DNA from: Agrobacterium tumefaciens
Lineage (GTDB): Bacteria > Pseudomonadota > Alphaproteobacteria > Rhizobiales > Rhizobiaceae
Direction: 5' to 3'
Length of the DNA: 64,000 nt
Assembly (NCBI RefSeq): GCF_000834635.1
Contig: NZ_JXQV01000009.1
Location: 372,001 to 436,000 of the forward strand
Each line of letters starts with the position of its first letter. Within the stretch, counting starts at the first letter, position 1. Below the pieces are notes generated by a model, which was given only the letters and a program-made list of their open reading frames with translations, was not told the DNA's origin and made no database searches. Below, piece by piece: positions 40,307-48,280 of this stretch. The translations under genes and the position numbers were made by a program.

Positions 40307-40513
40307 TCAATTGTCACTCTCATATTCAAGACTAGCCGTAAGTGTTCCAGTCAAAAGACGCGTGATGAGTTTGAAACCGTGGGCGGGCACAGCATCCGCA
40401 TTCGTGCCGGAGGCGTGACACTTCACGCTTACCGCCGTTGCACTCTCAGCAATGTGGGATGTGTCGACAAGAACCGCCTCCGTTTTTAGAATGAAGTTGC
40501 CAGCGTTTATCAA
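40307..40513 (-). CDS. Possible small hypothetical protein
   Basis: A 68-residue frame starting from TTG at 40513, with protein-like composition (FILKTEAVLVDTSHIAESATAVSV) but only a weak CACGAG upstream. It could be a beta-rich domain fragment of a larger protein. No family recognised. It may be non-coding. Confidence 0.3.
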   Translation of the reverse strand: MINAGNFILKTEAVLVDTSHIAESATAVSVKCHASGTNADAVPAHGFKLITRLLTGTLTASLEYESDN

Positions 40514-40559
40514 CTCGTGATTAGTACCAATTAGGCAAAGTAACCGGTGGTCTGGTGGG

Positions 40560-40703
40560 GTGACATACTGGACTGAGAACCAAGATAAGCTTGGGCGGGC
40601 TGGAAAATCCGCTTACATCATCAAATTCTCGCAACAGCGAGTCGTTGAGCGTATCGAGCGTGACAAAGTAGGCTCGTACGTCCTAAACATCGATGCGACT
40701 TAG
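40560..40703 (+). CDS. Possible 47-residue protein with GTG start
   Basis: GTG at 40560 opens MTYWTENQDKLGRAGKSAYI and continues through QQRVVERIERDKVGSYVLNI to a TAG at 40701. GGTGGGG overlaps the start region, and a terminator-like hairpin follows directly. The composition is protein-like and charged. No family recognised. Confidence 0.4.
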   Translation: MTYWTENQDKLGRAGKSAYIIKFSQQRVVERIERDKVGSYVLNIDAT

Positions 40704-40711
40704 GGTGAAAG

Positions 40712-40738
40712 AAGACCTTCTTTATGAAGGGTCTTTTC
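40712..40738 (+). terminator. Weak intrinsic terminator
   Basis: AAGACCTTC pairs with GAAGGGTCTT (one bulged G) around TTTAT, followed by TTCGC. It sits nine bases after the small 47-residue frame. Confidence 0.5.
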
Positions 40739-40764
40739 GCTGACTTGAAGGCTCGATGCAAAGC

Positions 40765-41043
40765 TCAGTGATATAAAACGCCGTCTTCCTTAACGGGAAA
40801 GTGCATAGCGAAATAATTCGCAACGGCGTTTAGCGGTAACGCTTTCAACACGACAGCCTTCTCTACAGCAGTTTGAACATGTGCGACCATGGTCGGATCA
40901 GCCCGTGCAAGCCGGTCTGGCAACATGCCGATATCGACTTGCAAGTGCTCTGATGACCACTCGCCACTACGGATGTGGACATCAACCACGTACGTGTCGT
41001 CGTGGAAGTAAGCCGATGGGTGGACGAAGATTTCCTTTGTCAT
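40765..41043 (-). CDS. Hypothetical protein, 92 residues
   Basis: It begins MTKEIFVHPSAYFHDDTYVVDVHIRSG, with AGGG about eight bases before the ATG at 41043. It is predicted soluble with no signal peptide, membrane segment or known motif (two halves: a beta-rich N-terminus and a helical VQTAVEKAVVLKALPLNAVAN). It is divergent from the SIR2-led operon, so it could be a regulator or antitoxin-like partner, but nothing in its sequence shows DNA binding. Confidence 0.5.
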   Translation of the reverse strand: MTKEIFVHPSAYFHDDTYVVDVHIRSGEWSSEHLQVDIGMLPDRLARADPTMVAHVQTAVEKAVVLKALPLNAVANYFAMHFPVKEDGVLYH

Positions 41044-41148
41044 TCTTGAATCCCTGCGTTTCAGACAATCACATTATACTCTATAATTACAGTGAAAAAA
41101 ACAAAAATATCTCCGATTGTGGATAAGTTATCTATTTTTTATTACCTA

Positions 41149-41172
41149 TTGACGCGTCAATAGTATAAAATT
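41149..41172 (+). promoter_or_regulatory. Candidate promoter/operator of the SIR2-led operon
   Basis: A perfect 12-bp palindrome TTGACGCGTCAA (41149-41160) is followed closely by TATAAA (41165-41170), a good -10-like box, about 83 bases before the SIR2 ATG. The -35 would lie at TTACCT just upstream, so a protein bound to the palindrome would block the promoter. This suggests repression. The surrounding 100 bases are very AT-rich. Confidence 0.45.
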
Positions 41173-41252
41173 CTGTTATTCGACCATTTCCGGGTCTATG
41201 AAAGACGGATTTTGCCCTGTACAATCATTCGTGGATAGGTTGAGGGTTTTTC

Positions 41253-42284
41253 ATGTTCAAAGATAACACCGTGTTCGTTGTTGGAGCCGGAGCCAGTAGA
41301 GAATTCGGCTTACCTATTGGATCGGGCTTAATGTCAACGATAAAGCAGAACAGCCTTTTTCGCTTTGATTCTCGCGGTCTGAGGGAAGGCGTAAGGGAAC
41401 TTTACCAAGCCTTAGATGAACCAAACCTACCTCACTCAGCATTACGTCTAAGGCTAGAAGCTATGGCAGAAATCAATCGCTCAATTGATTTCGCTGGTTC
41501 CATTGATGAATTCATCAATCGTCACGCTACCGATCCGGTGATAGCTAAGGTTGGTAAGCTGCAAATTGCCTATGCAATCTCAATTGCGGAAAGGCAAAGC
41601 CTGCTAGGTCGATCCGGTAAAAGCGGTGAATCAGTGGAATGGGATGACGTCAAAGACACTTGGATTATGCCTTTCACGCAGATGCTTTTTGAGGGCGTCC
41701 GAAACGAAGATGTAAGTTCAATCGGAAACAATATTACCCTGATTGTTTTTAACTATGATCGGTGCATTGAGTATTTTCTGACTGAAGCTATCTGCAAGAC
41801 GTTTCGGGGCGTGGATCGCGATCAGGCACTTCAAATCGTAGAGAATATGAACATTATCCATCCCTACGGCGCTTTGGGCAACCTGATCAAACATCCGTTC
41901 GGTGATGATGCACATCCAACAAAACTGAACTCCATGAGTCAGAGCATTGTCACCTGGTCTGAATCGGTGACCAGCAATATGGTTTCAGAAATCAACCACT
42001 CCGTATCGACTGCAACAACTCTGGTTTTCCTCGGTTTCGCATTTGCACCACAAAACATGGACCTCCTCACTATAAAAAGCGCTGTCAACAAAGATAGGCA
42101 ATATGTTGAGACGTTTGCAACTGCCTACGGATACAGAGATGTGATCGACAGTCGTCTAAAGAAAAAAATCATCGATCTCTATTCGGACAAGAATCCAAAG
42201 TTCAACATGGATCGTATTCACATCCAGTACGACATGAAATGCGCGGACTTCCTGAAAGCCCATAGCATGGCGTTAGTGGTGTGA
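41253..42284 (+). CDS. SIR2-like (NADase-type) protein, first gene of candidate defence operon
   Basis: 343 residues. The nucleotide-binding motif VVGAGASREFGLPIGSGL (residues 9-26) is the SIR2-like opening. SIDEFI (83-88), IVFNYDRCIEYF (N167, D169) and HPYGALGN (H203) match the NAD site of SIR2-like defence proteins, in which Asn and His are catalytic, followed by VFLGFAFAPQNMD. It lacks the zinc cysteines of sirtuin deacylases. In known systems (ThsA, DSR, SIR2-HerA) such domains deplete NAD+ on phage infection. GAGGG stands six bases before the ATG. Its stop overlaps the next start, so the operon is coupled. The C-terminal ~70 residues match nothing I know. Confidence 0.85.
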   Translation: MFKDNTVFVVGAGASREFGLPIGSGLMSTIKQNSLFRFDSRGLREGVRELYQALDEPNLPHSALRLRLEAMAEINRSIDFAGSIDEFINRHATDPVIAKVGKLQIAYAISIAERQSLLGRSGKSGESVEWDDVKDTWIMPFTQMLFEGVRNEDVSSIGNNITLIVFNYDRCIEYFLTEAICKTFRGVDRDQALQIVENMNIIHPYGALGNLIKHPFGDDAHPTKLNSMSQSIVTWSESVTSNMVSEINHSVSTATTLVFLGFAFAPQNMDLLTIKSAVNKDRQYVETFATAYGYRDVIDSRLKKKIIDLYSDKNPKFNMDRIHIQYDMKCADFLKAHSMALVV

Positions 42285-42916
42285 TGGGATCGAGAAGCGG
42301 CGACGACATCAATATCAGCCCGAGGTACAAAGTTGAGCATTGGAAAGCGCTAACGCTCGATACCAATAATCCGGTCGAAAACGACTGGAACATTGCTGTT
42401 GATATTTTAGATGACCGCATCACCGAGCGGTTTTTAAAACCTGCTCAATATCTCATCAACGCACCATTTGAAGGATCGCAGCCAACTTTCGGTTTCGCGA
42501 TACTGGCTTTAGATTTCGTTGTAATCGAGACGATCCAAGGATTTAGAGAAGGCAAAATCAAGCACAATAATGGAGTCAGTCCGCTATTGTTTAAAAAGTT
42601 TTGCGCCGATTGGGAGCCGTTTATTCAAACCGTTGATGATCCGCTGAAGATAGAGGACGCAGCCGGAAATCTTTACAGCCAAGGGCGTTGTGCCATCCAC
42701 CATAAGGGGTCCACTGAATCTCTCATTGTTGGTATCACGGGAGAGATGATCACATTCAACAAAGATGGTTCAATTCATATTAATAGGACGGTATTTCACG
42801 AACGACTAGTTGATGAGTTTAAACGATATCTTGCTCAATTACGCGACCCTACATCAAACGATTTTCGGAAGAACTTTCAAAAGAAGATGAATTCGATTTG
42901 CGGAATGGCAGGATGA
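42284..42916 (+). CDS. Hypothetical protein with HEPN-like RxxxxH motif, second gene of candidate defence operon
   Basis: 210 residues from the ATG at 42284, which shares one base with the SIR2 stop; a GTG at 42281 gives a four-base overlap. The segment LYSQGRCAIHHKGST contains R135-C-A-I-H-H140, fitting the RX4H pattern of HEPN proteins (many unannotated relatives read R-C-G-L-L-H). The preceding helices (FAILALDFVVIETIQGFREG) would fit the helical bundle. Predicted soluble. By context it may be an RNase effector or a regulator of the SIR2 protein. The HEPN call rests on motif and helix pattern only. Confidence 0.6.
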   Translation: MGSRSGDDINISPRYKVEHWKALTLDTNNPVENDWNIAVDILDDRITERFLKPAQYLINAPFEGSQPTFGFAILALDFVVIETIQGFREGKIKHNNGVSPLLFKKFCADWEPFIQTVDDPLKIEDAAGNLYSQGRCAIHHKGSTESLIVGITGEMITFNKDGSIHINRTVFHERLVDEFKRYLAQLRDPTSNDFRKNFQKKMNSICGMAG

Positions 42917-43632
42917 TTAAATGGAAAAACATTAATTGGCTGTTCCTCGCCACTGTGTTTACAACTACCTACCTATTGTTGGTGATTTCTTGGATTGGTC
43001 CTCACAAGATCGTCACCTTCACAAAGACCGACGAGCTTAACGCACTAGGTGATTTCCTTGCGGGTGTTTTTTCACCGCTTGCCTTCATTTGGCTTGTCGC
43101 TGCCGTGCTTACACAGCGCCAGGAATTGACTGATACCCGAGATCAGTTTGCTGAAAATCAGAAGGTTGTCGATGCTCAGTTGAAAACGATCAATGAGCAA
43201 AGCGCACTGCTTCAGCAACAGCATGCCTTGGCAGAAGAGACAGCGAAAAGGACCTATCGGCTAAGCCTGTTCCAAGAGCGTTACAAAATCTACGAAGAAT
43301 TCATCGCGTTCGGGAAAAGACACGAACTCTCAAAATACGATGATGCATATCTAGAGATGGTTGATCTCACTCACAAAGCGTCATTTGTATTTGGAAGAGA
43401 TGTTTATGACTATTTCGGTGAGATCGCCCAGGTCATTTATGAGCTTGAACAACTTAGAGATGCCCACACAACGTATCAAAGCGACGGAGCGGGAAATCGG
43501 ACTGCCATTATTGTGAGCAAAGATGCAGCCGAGAGCATAGGTGAAACCGAAAGCTGGCTTTGGGAACAATTTTTTCTTCCTGAAGAAAGGAAAGACAAAT
43601 TCTTCGCATCGCTACGAATCAGCGATGAGTGA
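42913..43632 (+). CDS. Two-helix membrane protein with coiled coil, third gene of candidate defence operon
   Basis: 239 residues. Two membrane helices lie at about 7-26 (NWLFLATVFTTTYLLLVISW) and 46-66 (LGDFLAGVFSPLAFIWLVAAVL), followed by a coiled coil (QELTDTRDQFAENQKVVDAQLKTINEQ, 68-110) and a cytoplasmic helical domain (YRLSLFQERYKIYEEFIAFGK onward). Similar membrane/coiled-coil proteins are common in prophages and defence islands. The ATG overlaps the upstream stop as ATGA, with GGCAGG before it. A role as membrane anchor or pore effector is possible. Confidence 0.7.
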   Translation: MIKWKNINWLFLATVFTTTYLLLVISWIGPHKIVTFTKTDELNALGDFLAGVFSPLAFIWLVAAVLTQRQELTDTRDQFAENQKVVDAQLKTINEQSALLQQQHALAEETAKRTYRLSLFQERYKIYEEFIAFGKRHELSKYDDAYLEMVDLTHKASFVFGRDVYDYFGEIAQVIYELEQLRDAHTTYQSDGAGNRTAIIVSKDAAESIGETESWLWEQFFLPEERKDKFFASLRISDE

Positions 43633-43650
43633 TTTTTGAGGAAAGAAGCC

Positions 43651-44526
43651 ATGAGCACGAAGTCTGCCAGATCGAAAACAGAAGATGCCGATCAGCCTGA
43701 AAAGCTACCGTATTGCGGAATCATCATGCCCATCGCCGCCATGGGGCAATATGAACAATCACATTGGGAGCGGGTACGGGTCGTCCTCAATGAAGCCATT
43801 GGAGACGCTGGCTACACTCCCCGGCTAGTCAGCGAGAGCGAAGACATAGGCGTCATTCACGCAAGGATCGTTCAGAACCTCTATGACGATCCGATTGTGG
43901 TCTGTGATGTCAGTGGCAAGAACGCAAACGTCATGTTCGAACTTGGATTGCGTTTGGCTTTCGATAAGCCGACTATCGTCATCAAAGATGAACAGACGGA
44001 TTACTCGTTCGATACATCGCCCATAGAGCATATCGGATACGGTGTTGGTTTACGTTTTGACGAAGTGCGGGATTTTAAGAAACGGCTCAAGGCTGCGATC
44101 ATAGGAACGGTGTCGAGAAAGGAAAAGGACGGAAAATATTCGCCTTTCCTCGGTCATTTTGGGAAGTTCGAGATTGCGGGTTTGGAGACGAAAGAGGTCA
44201 ATTCACAGCAATTCATAATGGAGCAGCTAAAAAATATCCAAGCTGAAGTTAGCCGACTGGCATCCCACCAGATTGATACGAAAAATGCTGCTCTGCCTAA
44301 TTCTTCGGCTCCGATGATTGCCAAAGTTCAACTTACGAACTTAGTTGCTTCCATTCTTTCCATCCACGACCCCAATTTATCGGACGATCTGGAGCTTTAT
44401 CACTTTTTCGAAAGAGTTCAGCAGGAGATGAAATCGCGTAATATCAAAGTCTCTGATTCTGTTTTCCAGAGCGTCGTTTATCCACTTGTCACCGCACATA
44501 GAAACCGCAAAGCGTTGTCAACCTAG
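43651..44526 (+). CDS. Nucleoside 2-deoxyribosyltransferase/TIR-like protein, fourth gene of candidate defence operon
   Basis: 291 residues from ATG 43651 with GAGGAAAG five bases upstream. The region YCGIIMPIAAMGQYEQSHWE to CDVSGKNANVMFELGLR (21-101), with E97, and PTIVIKDEQTDYSFDT fits the Rossmann-like nucleoside-deoxyribosyltransferase/TIR-like superfamily, in which the glutamate after N-x-N-V-M-x-E is catalytic or ligand-binding. The C-terminal ~130 residues are helical and unassigned. In known systems such domains make or sense nucleotide-derived signals. It is 18 bases after the membrane gene and ends the operon. Confidence 0.72.
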   Translation: MSTKSARSKTEDADQPEKLPYCGIIMPIAAMGQYEQSHWERVRVVLNEAIGDAGYTPRLVSESEDIGVIHARIVQNLYDDPIVVCDVSGKNANVMFELGLRLAFDKPTIVIKDEQTDYSFDTSPIEHIGYGVGLRFDEVRDFKKRLKAAIIGTVSRKEKDGKYSPFLGHFGKFEIAGLETKEVNSQQFIMEQLKNIQAEVSRLASHQIDTKNAALPNSSAPMIAKVQLTNLVASILSIHDPNLSDDLELYHFFERVQQEMKSRNIKVSDSVFQSVVYPLVTAHRNRKALST

Positions 44527-44617
44527 CGTTTTTGACTCCTGCAATCACAATTCCTGCCAGCGCCCGGTGCCGCTCTAGTTGTCCGCCCCAAATTCAATAT
44601 TGTTGAACAATCTACGT

Positions 44618-45196
44618 TCAATTCAGAGTGTTTGCAGCCCTCATGATGGTGGCGCGGCTGGCTTTCATTTTCCGTGCCAATCCAGAGATAGTGTCACCAT
44701 TCGCGAGCGCATGACGTATGTCTTCCTTCTGCTTGTCAGTAAGGCTTTTGGGGCGACCAAGCGTTTTGCCTTGTGCCTTTGCCCTGTTTAGCCCTGCCTT
44801 TGTTCTCTCGATAAGAAGATCACGTTCGAATTGAGCGAAAGCACCAATGATATTCAGCATCATCTTGCCAACAGCCGTGGTTAGATCGAACCCCGCTAAG
44901 GCAATGCAATGAACATCGACTTCCATTTCGGAAAGTTTCTGCAACGTGGCTTGGACATCGACCGCATCTCTGCCAAGTCGATCAAGCTTTGACACGATCA
45001 ACCTGTCACCCTTCTCCAGCTTGTTGAGAAGCTTCTGGAAGCCGGGGCGTTGTACGGCTGGTGTCGATCCTGAAAACGTCTCAGAGACGATCCTGTGCGG
45101 CTCCACTACGAAACCCTTGTCGGTGATTTCTTTTATCTGGTTCTCGGTTGTCTGTTCGCTCGTAGATACCCGGACATATGCGAAAGTGCGGCTCAT
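44618..45196 (-). CDS. Serine recombinase (resolvase/invertase)
   Basis: 192 residues. The catalytic serine lies in AYVRVSTSEQ (S11), with the resolvase motifs LIVSKLDRLGRDAVD and FAQFERDLLIERTKAGLNRAKAQGKTLGRP. A C-terminal helix-turn-helix follows (ISGLARKMKASRATIMRA). GAGGCAAG precedes the ATG at 45196. It is convergent with the defence operon. The repeats upstream (45211-45310) are likely its recombination site. The role could be multimer resolution of a circular or replicating form of the element, or inversion. Confidence 0.92.
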   Translation of the reverse strand: MSRTFAYVRVSTSEQTTENQIKEITDKGFVVEPHRIVSETFSGSTPAVQRPGFQKLLNKLEKGDRLIVSKLDRLGRDAVDVQATLQKLSEMEVDVHCIALAGFDLTTAVGKMMLNIIGAFAQFERDLLIERTKAGLNRAKAQGKTLGRPKSLTDKQKEDIRHALANGDTISGLARKMKASRATIMRAANTLN

Positions 45197-45210
45197 GGCT
45201 TGCCTCAAGT

Positions 45211-45310
45211 GTTCAAAATGGATGTACAAAACCTAGATGTGTTCAAAAGGCGAGTCAATACGTTTTTGAACAGGTCGATTCGGGGTGGTCGAAATCGCTC
45301 GTTTTTGAAC
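45211..45310. repeat. Resolvase-site-like repeats
   Basis: GTTCAAAA occurs at 45211 and 45241 and its inverse TTTTTGAAC at 45263 and 45302. The pair at 45241-45271 forms a 31-bp imperfect dyad, the size of a serine-resolvase dimer site. The positions directly upstream of the resolvase gene match where res sites are normally found. It is also the resolvase promoter region. Confidence 0.6.
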
Positions 45311-45476
45311 AGGCTGAAGCAATGAAATGGATAATTTCCCCGAAGTATAAAATAAATCTTTTAAAGTTTAATTTTATCCGTTGCAGGGCATTGAAAAACA
45401 CCAAGTATTTCTACACGGCATTAGTATTGACATATGTGCAAAAATATCGAAGTATAGTCGATGTAAATTAACAACG

Positions 45477-45728
45477 ATGAAAGGAAATACTTTGACTGAA
45501 GAGCAGATAAATTTATATATCGAAAAGCACAATGAGTGGATTAATATCAACAAGGCGGAAAAAGAGTGGTTGGAGGCTTTTTTGCCAGAAAACCCAGAGA
45601 AAGATATGATCAATGGAGATGAATGGTTTCGGTCACTCGATGCAGCAATTGACATGCGCGTACGTTCGCTCAAACAACTTCGCGAAGATCGGGACAGACT
45701 CCAAACCGCAATCAACATTCAAGCCTAA
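45477..45728 (+). CDS. Hypothetical small protein (83 residues)
   Basis: ATG at 45477 opens MKGNTLTEEQINLYIEKHNEW. A TTG at 45492 may be the true start, since AAAGGA lies six bases before it. The protein is hydrophilic and helical, with no membrane segment or known domain. It lies between the resolvase site and a long non-coding region. It may be an accessory or antitoxin-like factor; no family recognised. Confidence 0.5.
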   Translation: MKGNTLTEEQINLYIEKHNEWININKAEKEWLEAFLPENPEKDMINGDEWFRSLDAAIDMRVRSLKQLREDRDRLQTAINIQA

Positions 45729-46747
45729 ACTGAAAAGCCAAAGCTGTTGGAATCCCTTGGAAATGGGGATTCCTCAGAATTTCCTTAAACTGAGCGCGAT
45801 TATAATTTTCGGTGGGGGTAAGAATGTATGCCCCGCTTGAAATAGCGCAGATATGGCTTTTAAAACCCTTGATTTACAGGGGCTGTAGAGGGGCATTTTA
45901 AAATGAATGAAGTAAGGTGTTGGTTTCGAATAGTCGGTGATTGATGTCAACACTTTGGGTTTCGGCGTCTCTAAAGATGTGTCAATAATTTCGGTCCCGC
46001 TATCTCTTATAGAGGATTATTGACATATTACCTTTTACTTCATGGACACATTAGTGACCTTCGGTCACATGATTAAAATCATTATGAAAAGAACTAGTAT
46101 CTGACATCATATCGAGCGAATGCGAGATATGATTGTCACTTGCGAAGCAAGCCATGCACGTAAATCGAGAAACATAAATTTCATGGAAATTGGGAAGGAA
46201 AGATCAGGATCAATGGCATTCAATCTTTCACATGAGCCTCACTTCGTTCGGCATTCGCTTCGCTCATGATATAAGGTTTTCATTATTCTGTCAGTTAAAA
46301 GCAGAACGAATGAGCGAAGCGAAATGAGTGAGGCGCATTCCCTTTCCTGAAAGAAAAGCGTTAGCGATTAACTGGTGAGTTATTGAGACGCCGGAAAGAC
46401 AAGTTTGGACATCGGATTACCCACTGAATCCAATCTTTCTTATTGATTTTTCTATCAAATTCCGCTAATATAATCGGACTTAATCGAGATTTTTTTTCGC
46501 AAATCGTCAAAAATAATTCGATTCAGTCACCGATCTTTCGGTTTTTTCAGAAACAAAATTACTAAATATCCATGAAGTTAGAGAAGGTCCGTCAAGTCCG
46601 CTTCGTCAACTTTACGAATAGGACCGCCGATCTTCTCATAGCCTCATTGCATTCAAATATCTCGCAATATTGGGGTTTCCTTAGAAGGTTCTTGACGGAC
46701 CGCCTTTTCGGGAAACCCTTTTTTATTGCCGATTTTAGAGATTAGAA
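45729..46747. other. ~1-kb structured non-coding region, possible replication origin
   Basis: No gene is seen. Structures in order are: a hairpin GGAATCCC/GGGATTCC (45749-45773); a GTCAATAAT/ATTATTGAC inverted pair (45981-46024); a GTGACC/GGTCAC hairpin (46054-46068); and a 100-base imperfect inverted repeat with arms GCCTCACT and TTCGCTTCGCTCAT (46236-46267) mirrored at 46310-46334. A very AT-rich stretch follows (46440-46570) and then a terminator-like leader before the ATPase gene. This density of structure next to an AT-rich block resembles a plasmid-type origin. Confidence 0.5.
46586..46726 (+). promoter_or_regulatory. Attenuator-like leader of the ATPase gene
   Basis: GGTCCGTCAAG (46586-46596) can pair with CTTGACGGACC (46691-46701). 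GGGTTTCC (46673-46680) can pair with GGAAACCC (46711-46718), which is followed by a run of T. The two helices interlock and cannot both form simply, so one may be a terminator and the other an antiterminator, as in copy-control leaders of plasmid replication genes. It lies 22 bases before the ATG at 46748. Confidence 0.45.
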
Positions 46748-48175
46748 ATGCAAAAAATTTATTACGTGTCCGCGCCTGTTGGGGCTGGTAAATCATACGC
46801 CCTTTTGGACCATATTAAGAAGTCAACTCACGCCGCGCACATCATCGCAACACAAACGAATGCTGTTTCCGAAGAGCATGCAAGCCAGCTTTCAAACGCC
46901 AGTGTCATCAATTCAGAAGAAAAAGGCACATCCGCAAGGTCTAAGCTTCGGGATCAAATTGAGGATGAGCATTCCGTTTTGATCTGCAATCAGCAAGTCG
47001 TTTTGAACCAATTCGGTCGATCAATTGATAGACATCTCTACATGGATGAAATTCCCGATATTCACAAACGATTGCAAACCCGATCAAAGATCACTGGCTT
47101 CGCAAAGGTCTTTCTTCCCAAGATATTCTACATCACCGAGGAAACGACCAAATCCTTCATTCAAATTTTCCCAACACCTGAACTGGACCTTATAGCAAGC
47201 GAGGGTTTCGGCTTATTCAGCGGCGAAGATCGTGAGCTTATAGAAGAAGTCGCGAAGGCTGCATGTTCCCCTCATCACTTGGTGTATCTGGAAGCGGCTC
47301 CGTGGCGTTTCGTATTGGCTGGCGAAGAGCGTAAGCTCACATTTCACATTATGACATTGCCTTCCATTTTTCGGGAATTCGACACCACGACATTTCTCGG
47401 TGCTAATGCGCCAAACTCGCTGGCAACATTGGTCTGGTCAAAACTCGGTCTTGTCGAGTTCGAACCGCATCCGATGGGTGACAATCTTCAGTACAATGAT
47501 CTTTCTCACAAAGCTGATCTGGTGAACCTTCACTACTTCTCTGAACTTGCAGCCTCCAAGACCCTGTTCGACAATAAGGAATTTGGAGGAAGGGCAAAAC
47601 TGTTTGGTGCTGTTCGAGACGCTGTATCGCGGATGTACAATGGTCAGGTTCCGCCACATATCGTGTGTTTCAACAACGATTTTCTCAAACCAGAAAACGT
47701 CTGGACTTTGCCGAACGCTGAAATCATTAGCCCGGACAGCCGTGGAATTAACAAGTTCAAGGACAGGACGGCAGCGATATGCTTGGCGGCGCTGAATGAC
47801 ACTCCAGACACCATCAACTTCTTCCAGTCGGTGTTGGGTATCAGTGGTGAACAACTCGCCACAGCAAGGACATATGAGCGATACAGCCAGTTCTTTGGAC
47901 GAACAGCGCTTCGGGATTGCCAATCACAAAAGACGGTTGATCTATTCTGCTTTGACCACGAACTGGCAATGTTCATGCAGAAGCTCATCCCCGGCGTTAA
48001 AGAACCACGGCGGGTTGATCTCGTTAATCCGGAACCAGCGCTGAAGAAGATCATTCGAACTAAGCAGAAAGACATGACGCCTGAAGAGCGCCGAGAATAT
48101 GATCGCGAAAAACAACGACTACATCGAGCAAAGAAAGCCGCTGCCGTTGCCGCTGAACAGGTCGCGCATCCATAA
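46748..48175 (+). CDS. P-loop ATPase/helicase-like protein, possible replication factor
   Basis: 475 residues. IYYVSAPVGAGKSYALLDHI is a Walker A near the N-terminus (residues 8-16), HLYMDEIPDIHKR near 97 is a Walker B of DExx type, and RGINKFKDRTA in the C-terminal half looks like a motif-V/VI region. This arrangement fits a superfamily 2-like helicase with a basic tail (TPEERREYDREKQRLHRAKKAAA). No primase or relaxase motif is seen. The structured, AT-rich upstream DNA suggests a replication role. The function is inferred from position and P-loop motifs only. Confidence 0.68.
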   Translation: MQKIYYVSAPVGAGKSYALLDHIKKSTHAAHIIATQTNAVSEEHASQLSNASVINSEEKGTSARSKLRDQIEDEHSVLICNQQVVLNQFGRSIDRHLYMDEIPDIHKRLQTRSKITGFAKVFLPKIFYITEETTKSFIQIFPTPELDLIASEGFGLFSGEDRELIEEVAKAACSPHHLVYLEAAPWRFVLAGEERKLTFHIMTLPSIFREFDTTTFLGANAPNSLATLVWSKLGLVEFEPHPMGDNLQYNDLSHKADLVNLHYFSELAASKTLFDNKEFGGRAKLFGAVRDAVSRMYNGQVPPHIVCFNNDFLKPENVWTLPNAEIISPDSRGINKFKDRTAAICLAALNDTPDTINFFQSVLGISGEQLATARTYERYSQFFGRTALRDCQSQKTVDLFCFDHELAMFMQKLIPGVKEPRRVDLVNPEPALKKIIRTKQKDMTPEERREYDREKQRLHRAKKAAAVAAEQVAHP

Positions 48176-48280
48176 TCCAGTGGAATTAAGGGGGTAACTC
48201 GCACCCCCACCACCCCCTGCTCAGGCTCTTCGCTACAGTATCAGGTCACGCCCAGAAATATTTTGAAAACAAAACTCCGA

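Noticed and set aside
41253..42284. Sirtuin-type protein deacylase
   Set aside because: The zinc cysteines and the canonical sirtuin NAD motif spacing are absent; the SIR2-like NADase pattern fits.
45211..45310. CRISPR-like repeats
   Set aside because: Only 8-9 bp units in both orientations with unequal spacing, no cas genes; a resolvase site fits better.
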